NCBI GenBank assembly: GCA_963971285.1
Contig: OZ020244.1
Location: 24,862,001 to 24,926,000 of the forward strand
Source of the DNA: Astropecten irregularis
Lineage: Eukaryota; Echinodermata; Asteroidea; Paxillosida; Astropectinidae
DNA length: 64,000 nucleotides
Direction: 5' to 3'
Shown: piece after piece, positions 57,111-60,045 of the stretch
How the letters are laid out: every line of letters begins with the position of its first letter
Numbering within the stretch: the stretch's first letter is position 1
The notes under the pieces: generated by a model
What the model was told of the DNA's origin: nothing
The model's database searches: none
What the model saw: the letters and a program-made list of their open reading frames with translations, nothing else
Program-made: the position numbers and the translations under genes

Positions 57111-59809
57111 CAGAGTCAGAGCCATGCATAGCTAGAGCCAGAGCTAGAGCCAGAGCTAGAGCCAGAGCTAGAGCCAGAACAGGGCTACAGTTTATGCACA
57201 CAGGGCTAACTCATCTCATCGAGGCCAATGATGTTCTGGGAGACAATCTAACAATGCCCATTAACCTCTCAATTTGTTGCATGCCCCCATTGCAGGACAG
57301 CATTCTGTCAGGTAATGATTCGTTACAAAGATTACTTCCGCCATGGATGTACTTAATTTAAAGGGGCTCCTGTGCTGCAGCAGGCACAGACCCAGGTTGG
57401 ATAGTAATAACAACGTGTATGCTTTATGCATGGGGAGCTACCAATACAAAGCAATATTCTTTAAATTAAAACATAAGACCACATGTATGCATACACAAAG
57501 CATGTGCACACGTGTTGTGCTGAATGTCTCACAATAAAAAATTAATTAAGAATCAATACTTGTATAGAGTGCAGATGGCGGCATTATATACACATAAATG
57601 CACACAGAGCCCTACATGTGTACTACTACAAGCAAGCAGGATTCAATAGCAGAAAGTATTGTGTCAAGTCCCCCATAGTCCATTATATGGTTACATTAAA
57701 ATTATTTTGCAGTTTAAATCTAATTTGATGCACAGTACATGGTACATGTATACGGGTATACAATAATGTGTGTGTGTCGTTCCCACTGGTATTAGCAGTT
57801 CCAGCCAGCAACACAGGAAAATGACGACACTAACTGCTATCTCACCATTTCCTAAGGAAAGTACCGGTACACCTTTTGCTGTTTATTTTCAGAAAATGGT
57901 CCATTTTTTATTTTTTAATTAATGGCTTTTCACAGTACAAAAACTCTGTTTTGTACATAGGTCCAAGTCATGTAAAAGCGACTGACCTTTTCAACACTGC
58001 ATATGACCCATGTTGAAATTAAGGGCCTGTTTGTGCACAAGATCACAAATCCTCATTGATCCCATGTTAGCATACCCTGCATAAGACATGGATCTGCAGA
58101 TCTGGGATCCCGTGCGTTAAACAAACAGGCCCTAAACCTGTTTGAAGTTGAATTGAGTGGGTTAAGACTTGAGAGTTGCTGACCTGTGTTGTAAATTTTG
58201 ATTTGTGTTGAGAATGGTAGTTTAGTTTGAATGTCTTGAAGCGCATTTTGCGTTGTGCAGTCAGAACGCAGATCAGAATTGACCTGGGTAAAAAGTACCG
58301 AAGAGTGAAAAGCCTTTTTACAGACAGTGCACTTTAAACCCCCCTAGCCTGAGTCATTCATTTTGTCTGTGTGTGTGTGTCTGTTGCTAGTCATGTGTGC
58401 GCACACGGTGTGGGATCACTGCCAGAAACTTGCTGCAAGGCATATTACACACCGAGTACCGACCAACTGGTATTAATGCAAGGACTGTACATTATACGCT
58501 GCCCACATGACTGTATGCCAACTGTAGAATTCCCAAAGCTTTAATTAATCTGATTCTGCGGTTCATTACCGCTGAGACGTACTATGTACTATGTACATAG
58601 TGCCCTGTCTGATTATTAAACAATGTTGGGGGAGATGGATAGGGGAGGGGGAAGTAGGCTAGGGTGGGGTAGCAAAAGGAAAATTCACAGGTATGTACCA
58701 TGTACATATGTACATGTACATAGCCCATAGAGTACACGTATTGCAATATCTAGGTATTTAAAGCTATTGAAATAAAAGCACAAGACAAAGGGATTTCTTT
58801 GTTTTTTAAATGCCATAAAATAAAAATACAATAGTGCCGTAATTTCTGGCCCTTCTCTCATGTTAAATTTTTTGTTTAAAGCGACAAAGACATTTGACAG
58901 CTCTAGTTCTGATTAATTTCTCCCAAGTAATTCATTTCATTTTAGCGTATGGGAAGACTGCAGTCTATTCACGGTGAAGATAGGGGCCTACATGACAAGG
59001 ATGGTTTGCTTACAAAGCGCTGAGATTAATCTTAAGATGAGTTGTCAGTATCACCATAAATGTATGTAGTGATTTGTGACATCACATGTTGCTTATCAAT
59101 CAAGATGAATTCACACAAGATTAAGATCCATGTTAGTGCTTCTTGAAATCGGCCTTACACACAGTGAGTACATTTCTGAGGAGAACCGATTGGACTCAAT
59201 GTTTTGGAGCAACTATATGTATGCCCAAATTTTAACAAAAAACTTGTATTCGTTGTTCTACAGGAAATTGTGAACACGATGAAATTGCAAATTAAAACTA
59301 CAGGTATGAATAAAGTTCCAAAACCCAAGATGACCAATCCACATATGCAAACCACCTTTTAATATTGATGACTAAACTAGACTTGAGACAAAAACTGCAA
59401 ATCATCATGATCTACACTCGTATAATATGTGCATTATTAGGACACAGCTTCATATGAATATAAAATGCACAGTATGTTAAATTAATGTTCTTGTAAATGT
59501 GCGTACAACATATCTATGTTGCTCTGAAGATTCCAAACTGTACTTTTATACCCTCTTCACAATTTCAAAAGTATGCCCCAGTCGGACTGGACATTTTTGT
59601 TCTAATTAAGGAAAGTCAAGCCGATCATACATGTACATGTATGTATACATACCGTCAATCTGTATACATTTCATAATGGTCAAAGGTCCAAAGTCATTAC
59701 TTATCCGGCTTGGAAACACAGTCTTGGTTACCGTAAATTTGCCAAGCTCATAAAAGCTAGCTAGTGTAAATAGCAGTAAGATTTCTATACTGAAGTGAAT
59801 GTTGACCAT
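15199..59809 (-). CDS. Ig-like/FNIII x4 single-pass membrane receptor, ectodomain and TM (spliced span)
   Basis: Seen: twelve minus-strand exons with AG acceptors and GT donors whose phases match at all eleven junctions, giving 588 codons plus AG. Order: signal peptide (about residues 1-23), Cys-containing N-terminal domain (24-130, Ig-like), FNIII 1 (131-227), FNIII 2 (229-329), FNIII 3 (331-425), FNIII 4 (427-533), Thr/Ser/Pro stalk (536-563), membrane helix (564-588). N-glycosylation sequons sit at about N123, N144, N299, N433, N471, N538 and N550. Known: FNIII domains split by one internal intron and bounded by phase-1 introns are usual in animal adhesion molecules and receptor kinases or phosphatases. 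Inference: a cell-surface receptor or adhesion protein with a type I topology. The intracellular exons lie beyond the left edge or were not recognised in 1-15198, so family (RTK, RPTP, adhesion) stays open. No symbol is justified. Confidence 0.85.
16840..16995. repeat. Foldback with ATGCAACATTTT stems
   Basis: GCCGATTTCACTAAACTTCA to CATCTCGTGAAATGGGC, containing repeated and inverted TTATGCAACATTT and AACATTTTGTTGCATAA. Single copy in the window. Confidence 0.7.
17571..17625. repeat. Palindrome G, single arm
   Basis: One arm only (GGAGGGCCTGACGCATTTTG, then AGCAGGATCTTT). Confidence 0.6.
17905..18485. repeat. Foldback family B-like element split by a TTAA-family insertion
   Basis: Left part 17905-18056 (AGCAAGCACAAAAATGTCTT onwards) and right part 18421-18485 (AGACAGAAATTTCATGGTTA to TGAAATTGGCCCC) align to the two halves of the copies near 60.1-60.5 kb. 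The interrupting segment is 18057-18420. Confidence 0.7.
18057..18420. mobile_element. TTAA-family MITE E, copy 3, inserted in a foldback element
   Basis: Left border TATAAAAGGAACAGTACAGG (TTAA drifted to TATA), right border CATGTATCATACCTTTAAG. Interrupts the family B-like element 17905-18485. Confidence 0.82.
18526..18697 (-). CDS. Coding exon 11: FNIII domain 4, second half
   Basis: 172 nt, phase 0 in, phase 1 out. Acceptor TCCTAG|GTTGA, donor CAAG|GTAGGT. It encodes ILENLQGGVQYVVKVQAAT, the E-F strands, then a long Ser-rich insertion (SLSLSDSSSQPSSRV) before the final strand EWVFFTIEKQ. The Ser-rich loop makes the F-G loop of this domain longer than in the other three. Confidence 0.9.
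18910..19110. repeat. Hexamer-end element family D, copy 2 (inverted)
   Basis: Opposite interior orientation; the arrays have drifted to GGCTTGGGCTCCGGCTTGCG and CCTAAGCCCAAGCCCAAGCC. Confidence 0.8.
19346..19482. repeat. Foldback family A, copy 2
   Basis: Ends GGGGGTCAATTTCACAAAG and GGTGAAATTGACCCC. Shows the A-to-G drift TATCCTACGTGGGGCTGCAA in the core. Confidence 0.85.
19675..20112. mobile_element. TTAA-flanked element with 19-bp perfect inverted termini
   Basis: AGGTTTACTGTAATCAAAA at the left is the exact reverse complement of TTTTGATTACAGTAAACCT at the right, and TTAA flanks both (19675-19678, 20109-20112). 438 bp, no transposase. TTAA duplication is known for piggyBac and Kolobok; which one applies cannot be decided here. 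Confidence 0.82.
20862..21142. repeat. Foldback family C, copy 2
   Basis: Well-preserved copy: GGGCCCAATTTCACGGAATC at the left and GATTCCATAAAAATTGGGCC at the right. Confidence 0.85.
21643..21784. repeat. Foldback family A, copy 3 (diverged)
   Basis: Starts AGGGACAATTTCACGAAGCC; the right end is degraded (AGTGAAACCTACCCC). Confidence 0.75.
21853..22068. repeat. Hexamer-end element family D, copy 3
   Basis: Arrays CAGCTCAGGCTCTGGCTCTG and GAGCCTGAGCCGGAGCCGAG. Confidence 0.88.
22292..22425. repeat. Foldback family A, copy 4
   Basis: Starts GGGGTCAATTCACGGAGCCC and ends GGTGAAATCGACCCC; core TATCCTACGTAGGGCTACAT. Confidence 0.85.
24210..24961. mobile_element. TTAA-family MITE E, copy 4 (long, about 750 bp)
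   Basis: Borders ACAGGTAATATCATACTTTG and CCAAAGTATGATACTACCTT are inverted repeats. About twice the usual length, with two GATCAAAAC-type internal blocks, so it may be two overlapping copies. Confidence 0.75.
26351..26455. mobile_element. CAGTGGAAC family F, copy 1 (partial)
   Basis: Begins TACAGTGGAAAGCCACTATA. The family has CAGTGGAAC termini with TA flanks and CACTATAACGAAC subterminal runs, resembling pogo/Tigger MITEs (inference from end sequence). Confidence 0.65.
26620..26755. repeat. GTGCCCC/TTGCCCTGG-type low-copy repeat
   Basis: CCTTCGTTGCCCTGGTTCTT and AAAATGTTTCCATAGACA recur in diverged form at 39463-39625 and 50930-50995. Confidence 0.5.
27345..27423 (-). repeat. tRNA-like sequence, probably SINE-derived
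   Basis: Reverse strand has GGGGGCATAGGTGGCATGTG and a good B box (GGGTTCGATCCC). Acceptor arms do not pair, so a functional tRNA is unlikely. Confidence 0.55.
28108..28286. repeat. Family H, copy 2
   Basis: Same orientation as copy 1; the left end is rearranged into a CATATCCAACACATCCAAC run. Confidence 0.78.
29300..29412. repeat. AGGGCCTGTTTG family J, copy 1
   Basis: Right end GAAACAAACAGGCCC; interior CCCTTGCAGGATACGCTAAA matches the other two copies. Left end eroded. Confidence 0.7.
29485..29735 (+). repeat. tRNA-derived SINE, copy 2
   Basis: A box region GGCAGTCTAGTGGTATGACA, B box GTACGAATCCCACC, then a 3' body with CTTCACCAGGGACGTCAGTC. A pre-tRNA head (TGGATTTGAATTACACCTGC) is shared with copy 1 on the other strand. 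Confidence 0.75.
30591..30912. repeat. GAATGGCGCCCTCTTTTG family N, copy 1
   Basis: Starts ACAGTAATCCGAGAACAAGT. Shares CATGGTGCGCAATTTATTCC and CAACGTCTCCCGGATGTCC with copy 2. CTGCGGTGGTG at 30643 and CACCACCGCAG near 30883 are inverted. Its end lies 94 bases from coding exon 10. Confidence 0.75.
31006..31160 (-). CDS. Coding exon 10: FNIII domain 4, first half
   Basis: 155 nt, phase 1 in, phase 0 out. Acceptor TACCAG|CCCCC, donor TAGAG|GTGAGT. It reads PSPPVNVTVTDIGMGRARVS then WMKPEVFYKSVDSYTVTYWE. The core Trp (about residue 448) and the Tyr strand are intact. Repeats lie within 100 bases on both sides (ends at 30912 and 31259), yet the exon itself is clean. Confidence 0.9.
31259..31800. 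mobile_element. CAGTGGAAC family F, copy 2, tandemly expanded
   Basis: Starts TACAGTGGAACACCACTATA. Four head-to-tail partial units (each with ACATCATCCTTGGCTCC or a one-base variant at about 31314, 31443, 31581 and 31751) show internal tandem growth, 99 bases upstream of coding exon 10. Confidence 0.8.
31861..32124. repeat. GAATGGCGCCCTCTTTTG family N, copy 2
   Basis: CATGGTGCACGATGTATTCC and CAATATCTCCCGGATTTCC, ending AAAAGAGGGCGCCATTCAAA and CGAATTACTGTA, i.e. the other terminus of the same inverted-repeat element. Confidence 0.75.
32696..32925. repeat. Hexamer-end element family D, copy 4 (inverted)
   Basis: Opposite orientation; left array GGCTCAGGCTCAGGCTCAGG, right array GCCTGAGCCGGAGCCGAG. 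Flanking ends read CCAAACC and TTTGGCAAAAGGGCC. Confidence 0.88.
33138..33314. repeat. Family H, copy 3 (inverted)
   Basis: Opposite orientation, with ATAGCCCTTATTCACAGTGC and ATTAAGGCCTATCG at the ends. Confidence 0.8.
33403..33639. repeat. Foldback family B (GGGGCCAATTTCATAGAGCT ends), copy 1
   Basis: About 235 bp with ends GGGGCCAATTT and AAATTGGCCCC and subterminal inverted GCTTAAGC runs. The interior has the phrase CTTGTGAATGTTATGCTCAG. Non-coding. Confidence 0.85.
35097..35247 (-). CDS. Alternative first coding exon with second signal peptide (short isoform)
   Basis: Seen: ATG at 35247, in-frame TGA upstream (35305-35307), 50 codons plus one base, and a consensus donor ACGC|GTAAGT at 35097. 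The segment has a hydrophobic core (TVFFLAFLALCILQI), then RCALTHVPRSEAGENAT, as expected of a cleaved signal peptide. It leaves phase 1, exactly what the acceptor at 31160 needs, so it can replace the exon at 42452-42547 as the 5' partner. CpG-containing sequence and an inverted CCAAT box lie upstream. Inference: an internal promoter makes a short receptor form with only FNIII 4, the stalk and the membrane helix. It could instead be the start of an unrelated nested transcript. Confidence 0.6.
35328..35332 (-). promoter_or_regulatory. Inverted CCAAT box upstream of the alternative first exon
   Basis: The + strand reads CCAAT (GATTGG on the transcribed strand) about 80 bases before the ATG at 35247. 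No clear TATA box sits at a suitable distance; the AT-run at 35250-35262 is too close to the ATG. Weak evidence on its own. Confidence 0.25.
36604..36915. repeat. Element related to the CTTTTCACACT MITE
   Basis: Starts AAGGGCTTTTCACACTATCC and has repeated AACCGGGTCGAACCCCGAG and CCGGTTTAAA-type blocks, like 52169-52410. No right terminal repeat was found. Confidence 0.55.
37518..37718. repeat. Foldback family B, copy 2 (right end truncated)
   Basis: Starts GGGGTCAATTTCATAGAGCT; the right end stops at GCATGCTTAATTGGCTCC, so part of the right stem is deleted. Confidence 0.8.
38077..38880. mobile_element. CAGTCAAACCTG element (pogo/Tigger-like), interrupted
   Basis: Ends TACAGTCAAACCTGCC (38077) and GACAGGTTTGACTGTA (38880), i.e. 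CAGTCAAACC termini flanked by TA. The interior shows TTAGCGACCACC and AACGACCAC phrases. A TTAA-family element sits in its right part (38522-38863). No transposase frame. Confidence 0.75.
38522..38863. mobile_element. TTAA-family MITE E, copy 5 (intact, nested)
   Basis: TTAAAGGTAATATCATACTT at the left and AAAGTATGATACTTCCTTTA at the right, with TTAA on both sides. It interrupts the CAGTCAAACC element 38077-38880 at a TTAA. Confidence 0.88.
39139..39350. repeat. Hexamer-end element family D, copy 5
   Basis: Arrays CGGCTCTGGCTCAGGCTCC and GAGCCGGAGCTGGAGC, with GGTTTGGAAAAGGCCCC at the outer right border. Confidence 0.88.
39992..40224. repeat. Hexamer-end element family D, copy 6
   Basis: Arrays CGGCTCAGGCTCAGGCTCAG and GAGCCTGAGCCGGAGCC; outer borders GGAGCCTTTCTCAAACC and GGTTTGGAAAAGGC-like. 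Confidence 0.88.
40402..40609. mobile_element. MITE with ATAGGGAGCTTTAGATT ends
   Basis: ATAGGGAGCTTTAGATT and AATCTTAAGCTCCCTAAT are inverted repeats 208 bp apart. The interior has many CGTCG/CGACG motifs in both orientations, giving a long imperfect hairpin. Confidence 0.75.
40790..41240 (-). mobile_element. LINE retrotransposon 3' fragment (degenerate)
   Basis: On the minus strand a frame reads SFFTRTASLWNSLPSSCFP, matching the conserved end of many LINE reverse-transcriptase proteins (R-x-x-x-LWNSLP). Upstream a second frame (SHNLLFLQFPSFLCYFPQN) appears with shifts between, so the copy is dead. Only the last part is present. Confidence 0.6.
41450..41955 (+). repeat. 40-bp minisatellite, about 13 units
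   Basis: Units of the type CTCATTTTGTGCACTGAAAT followed by AGCATTATGTAAACTGTGTA repeat head to tail with point changes and small indels. It lies about 0.5 kb downstream (in transcript sense) of coding exon 9. Confidence 0.92.
42185..42375. repeat. Hexamer-end element family D, copy 7 (left array lost)
   Basis: Begins at CATCTCCGTCATCCATG; the left CGGCTC array is replaced by an AAAGG tandem run. Right array GAGCCAGAGTCTGAGCCTG. Lies 77 bases from the donor side of coding exon 9. Confidence 0.8.
42452..42547 (-). CDS. Coding exon 9: FNIII domain 3, second half
   Basis: 96 nt, phase 1 in and out. Acceptor CCCCAG|ATAT, donor GCTG|GTGAGT. It encodes YTMYEFQVTAENNIGEGQST, the FNIII E-F-G region. 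Its donor phase matches the acceptor at 31160, 11.3 kb downstream. That intron contains the alternative first exon at 35097-35247. Confidence 0.85.
42658..42806. repeat. Foldback family A, copy 5
   Basis: Lies about 110 bases upstream (transcript sense) of coding exon 9; ends GGGGTCGATTTCACGAAG and GGTGAAATCAACCCC. Confidence 0.85.
43229..43416. mobile_element. CAGTGGAAC family F, copy 3
   Basis: Starts TACAGTGGAACGCCAATATA and ends TATAGTGGGGTTCCACTATA. Lies 90 bases downstream of coding exon 8. Confidence 0.8.
43506..43697 (-). CDS. Coding exon 8: FNIII domain 3, first half
   Basis: 192 nt, phase 1 in and out. Acceptor GTTCAG|TTCC, donor CTCG|GTAAAA. It encodes PGIPKGLKVVGRNEDSITVF followed by WFPPD with the core Trp at about residue 352. 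Because it is symmetric it could be skipped in frame, although the exon at 42547 would then lack its domain partner. Confidence 0.85.
43765..43848 (-). repeat. tRNA-derived SINE with GGATAGCTCAGTTGGTAGAG
   Basis: Reverse strand reads GGATAGCTCAGTTGGTAGAG (A box) and AAGTTCGAATCCCGCC (B box). Upstream of coding exon 8 in the same intron as the next pair. Confidence 0.7.
43874..44043. repeat. Inverted pair of tRNA-derived SINE segments
   Basis: Left arm AAGTGAACAAAGAAAAATTG followed by GGGATTCGAACCAGCGACCT; right arm AGGTCGCTGGTTCGAATCTG followed by TTTTTCTTTGTTCACTT. The left arm carries a full tRNA-like head on the minus strand (GGTAGCTCGGTTGGTAAGAG); the right arm is truncated. Confidence 0.75.
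44203..44392. repeat. Foldback with CCGCCATTATTGCGGTGTCC ends
   Basis: Left arm CCGCCATTATTGCGGTGTCC through CCTTTTGTGTGGCAACA, right arm TGTTGCCACACAAAAGGCGG to CACCGCAGTAATGGCGG. A single diverged arm recurs at 46140-46180. Confidence 0.8.
44514..44643 (-). CDS. Coding exon 7: FNIII domain 2, second half
   Basis: 130 nt, phase 0 in, phase 1 out. Acceptor ACTCAG|CGTA, donor GATG|GTAAGA. It encodes LLPYTNYTIKVAAVNTGMGE, a classic FNIII E-to-F strand with the conserved Pro-Tyr-Thr-x-Tyr run, then PYSNEVVVQTMED as the last strand. Confidence 0.9.
44705..44822. repeat. Foldback with AAGGAAGGTTTGCGGTGACA ends
   Basis: Arms GGAAGGTTTGCGGTGACACC and GGTGTCTCCGCAAACCTTCC, centre GGTTCTGAAAAGAACC. 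A related copy lies at 47870-47985. Confidence 0.82.
45344..45556. repeat. Foldback family B, copy 3
   Basis: Inserted in the intron about 100 bases from coding exon 6, opposite orientation of the interior; right end GCAGCTCTATGACATCGGCC. Confidence 0.8.
45653..45828 (-). CDS. Coding exon 6: FNIII domain 2, first half
   Basis: 176 nt, phase 1 in, phase 0 out. Acceptor TTCGCAG|CCCC, donor AGCCTA|GTAAGT. It reads PTTAPTGVIATASSSSVIDV and then RFTAPPPDSLNGELFGYEV. The position of the usual core Trp is occupied by Phe (VRFTAPP), which is unusual but tolerated in some FNIII domains. It joins the exon at 44643 in phase 0. Confidence 0.85.
46322..46509 (-). CDS. Coding exon 5: FNIII domain 1, second half
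   Basis: 188 nt, phase 2 in, phase 1 out. It contains the FNIII second-half signature, GLEVFTEYSFWVEA, with the conserved Tyr/Trp strand. Two donors overlap: GGTA|GTAAGT at 46322 (stronger, chosen) and CCTG|GTAGTA at 46325. Both leave phase 1 and differ by one codon in the linker to domain 2, so the choice hardly matters for the fold. Confidence 0.85.
46626..46832. repeat. Foldback family B, copy 4
   Basis: Same orientation as copy 3; left terminus lost (begins at CTCTTTCATAGAGCTGCTTA), right end TCTGTGAAATCGGCCC. Confidence 0.8.
47100..47339. mobile_element. TTAA-family MITE E, copy 6 (left end lost)
   Basis: Right end TTACCAATGTTGTACATGCC then CTTTAA; internal palindrome GATCTTACACAAGATC preserved. 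Left border unclear. Confidence 0.65.
47870..47985. repeat. Foldback related to 44705-44822
   Basis: Shares AGAAGGTTTGTAGAGACACC and the centre GGTTCTGAAAAGAAC; right arm partly replaced. Confidence 0.7.
47994..48092. repeat. Near-perfect palindrome G (GGGCCTGAGGCGTTTCGATC), copy 1
   Basis: GTTAGGAGGGCCTGAGGCGT pairs with the ACGCATCAGGCCCTCCTAAC at the other side. The centre is AAGATCCTGCTAGGATC-like. Downstream it continues into TTATAAATTTCAGGTCATT, shared with copy 2. Confidence 0.85.
48335..48443 (-). CDS. Coding exon 4: FNIII domain 1, first half
   Basis: 109 nt, phase 1 in, phase 2 out. Acceptor CTGCAG|AGCC, donor TACAG|GTTGGT. It opens with the PSPPGDP linker typical of FNIII borders, then NTSIDITWNPTNGP with the core Trp at about residue 151, and SYEVLY as the next strand. 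The split last codon (AG|G, Arg166) is completed by the exon at 46509. Confidence 0.85.
48550..48735. repeat. Family I, copy 3 (inverted)
   Basis: Opposite orientation (CCGAGTTTGACCGAGGTTTT). The inverted copy places CCGGCTTTGCTCTTTAAGCC first. Confidence 0.7.
48862..49128. repeat. Foldback family C, copy 3
   Basis: Ends GGGCCCAATTTCATGGAATC and GATTCCATGAAATTGGGC. Sits inside an outer repeat recognisable by TACCACACAT and TTTATAATCCA phrases that continue beyond copy 4. Confidence 0.85.
49232..49525. repeat. Foldback family C, copy 4
   Basis: About 100 bases from copy 3 and in the same orientation; ends TGCCCAATTTCATGGAATCC and GATTCCATGAAATTGACCC. Confidence 0.85.
49716..49859. repeat. 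Foldback family A, copy 6
   Basis: Starts GGGGTCGATTTCACGAAGCC and ends GGTGAAACCAACCCC; contains a short local duplication (GATCGATAGATC) near its start. Confidence 0.85.
50492..50740. repeat. Hexamer-end element family D, copy 8
   Basis: Arrays CGGCTCCGGCTCAGGC and GAGCCGGAGCCGGAGCCTGA; includes an internal TTTG tetranucleotide run. Confidence 0.88.
51889..52116. repeat. Foldback family B, copy 5
   Basis: Well-preserved copy with both ends (GGGGCCAATTTCATAGAGCT and CTATGAAATTGGCCCC). Confidence 0.88.
52169..52410. mobile_element. MITE with perfect 17-bp ATAGGCCTTTTCACACT ends
   Basis: ATAGGCCTTTTCACACT (52169-52185) and AGTGTGAAAAGGCCTAT (52394-52410) are exact inverted repeats. The interior is GC-rich with several GGGGTTGAA/TTCAACCC phrases. 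Confidence 0.85.
52500..52672. repeat. Foldback family C-like short copy
   Basis: Ends GGGCCCAATTTCATGGCTCT and AGCCATGAAATTGGACCC; internal part shorter and diverged. Confidence 0.7.
53311..53540. mobile_element. MITE with TAAGGCGACTTTCCATAT ends
   Basis: TAAGGCGACTTTCCATATGC pairs with ATATGGAAAGGCGCCTTA (53523-53540), and TTTTTTCATCCGCTGCGTAT pairs with the CGCAGCGGATGAAAAAAC near the right end. Confidence 0.82.
54173..54430. repeat. AGGGCCTGTTTG family J, copy 2, interrupted
   Basis: Left end AGGGCCTGTTTACTTCAGGC, right part CCATTTTAGCATATCCTGCA to GAAACAAACAC. A foldback (54222-54361) interrupts it at a GATCC. Confidence 0.7.
54222..54361. repeat. Foldback family K, copy 1 (nested)
   Basis: GCATTTCACTAACACTTTGT to GTTGGTGAAATCGGCCCC. 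Matches copy 2 at 54497-54650 over most of its length, including the CGATCGCTACTTTGCATAGC stretch. Confidence 0.75.
54497..54650. repeat. Foldback family K, copy 2
   Basis: Ends AGGGACCGATTTCACAAACG and ATTTGTGAAATCGGCCCCTG are inverted repeats; the stem continues through GCTTTGC and GCAAAGC. Confidence 0.82.
55008..55055 (-). CDS. Coding exon 3: 48-nt microexon, last strand of the Ig-like domain
   Basis: A 48-nt exon with acceptor CCCTAG|CTGCC and donor GAAG|GTAAGA. Only one of three frames is open; it reads ASRLSEESNVTLTVE, which looks like the last beta strand of an Ig domain (NVTLTVE). It is phase 1 on both sides, so it is symmetric and could be skipped without a frameshift. Skipping would remove the final strand and the sequon N123. 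Confidence 0.65.
55420..55621. mobile_element. TTAA-family MITE E, copy 7 (half)
   Basis: Only one half is present, ending CCAAAGTATGATATTACCTT at 55617. It abuts the donor of coding exon 2, eight bases away. Confidence 0.75.
55629..55811 (-). CDS. Coding exon 2: N-terminal (Ig-like) domain core
   Basis: 183 nt, phase 1 in and phase 1 out. The acceptor is ACCAG|GTCAG with a poor pyrimidine tract; the donor is AATG|GTAAAT. It encodes residues 53-113, with Cys101 and a strand-like end (GYRFSGLLIVN). Cys48 in exon 1 and Cys101 here could form the domain disulfide. There is no obvious core Trp, and the Tyr follows the Cys instead of preceding it, so the Ig assignment is tentative. A second donor 16 bases further (55613, AAAG|GTAATA) keeps the same phase but falls in a dispersed repeat end. 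Confidence 0.6.
56110..56399. repeat. Hexamer-end element family D, copy 9 with right-array expansion
   Basis: The right terminal array has grown into about seven 12-bp units of the type GGAGCCGGATCT (56290-56380). The left array is only GGCTCCGGC. Confidence 0.88.
56897..57185. repeat. Hexamer-end element family D, copy 10 with right-array expansion
   Basis: Left array AGGCTTAGGCTCAGGCTTAG. The right array (57078-57180) consists of GAGCCA units followed by 12-bp GCTAGAGCCAGA units. In one frame it would read as a Glu-Pro repeat, which is incidental. Confidence 0.88.
58022..58133. repeat. AGGGCCTGTTTG family J, copy 3 (intact)
   Basis: Ends AGGGCCTGTTTGTG and AAACAAACAGGCCCT are inverted repeats, 112 bp in total. 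Serves as the uninterrupted reference for copy 2. Confidence 0.82.
58985..59156. repeat. Foldback related to 15011-15147
   Basis: Shares AAGATGAGTTGTCAGTATCA; right end GTGCTTCTTGAAATCGGCC. Confidence 0.7.
59653..59809 (-). CDS. Coding exon 1: start codon, signal peptide, start of N-terminal domain
   Basis: ATG at 59809 has G at -3 and G at +4, and an in-frame TGA lies eight codons upstream (59831-59833), so this is a credible start. The exon encodes 52 codons plus one base: MVNIHFSIEILLLFTLASFY is a typical signal sequence with a Leu/Phe-rich core, followed by a segment with Cys48 (LTIMKCIQID). The donor reads ACG|GTATGT and leaves phase 1, which the acceptor at 55811 needs. It could also be a non-first exon carrying the start codon, with untranslated exons further right. 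Confidence 0.7.
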
Positions 59810-60045
59810 CACTCTAATTACATAAGGGTATCATAAAGTAATAGAGTTATTCTGATTTTTCGAAAGACTGTAGATAGATAGCATTCATTCCAATCATGTC
59901 TTATTTTCCAAATTTTCTGTATTTGGGGTCCAGTTCAGTCTGAACACGGCTTTATTGCAGTATAATATTTTTTAGTGATATAGCAACTACACACAGAATG
60001 TTTTTTTAATGCACATGTATTCAGATACAGATCCAATCTAACCAG

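Larger units (their letters stand above)
55812..59652 (-). other. 3.8-kb intron between coding exons 1 and 2
   Basis: Contains two expanded hexamer-end elements (56.1 and 56.9 kb), one AGGGCCTGTTTG element (58.0 kb) and a foldback (59.0 kb). The remainder is AT-rich with many ACATGTAC palindromes and no coding signal that I can see. Confidence 0.6.

Noticed and set aside
56969-57361. 130-codon + frame with a Glu-Pro repeat
   Set aside because: The repeat is the hexamer array at the end of a dispersed element; no start context, splice signal or conserved domain.
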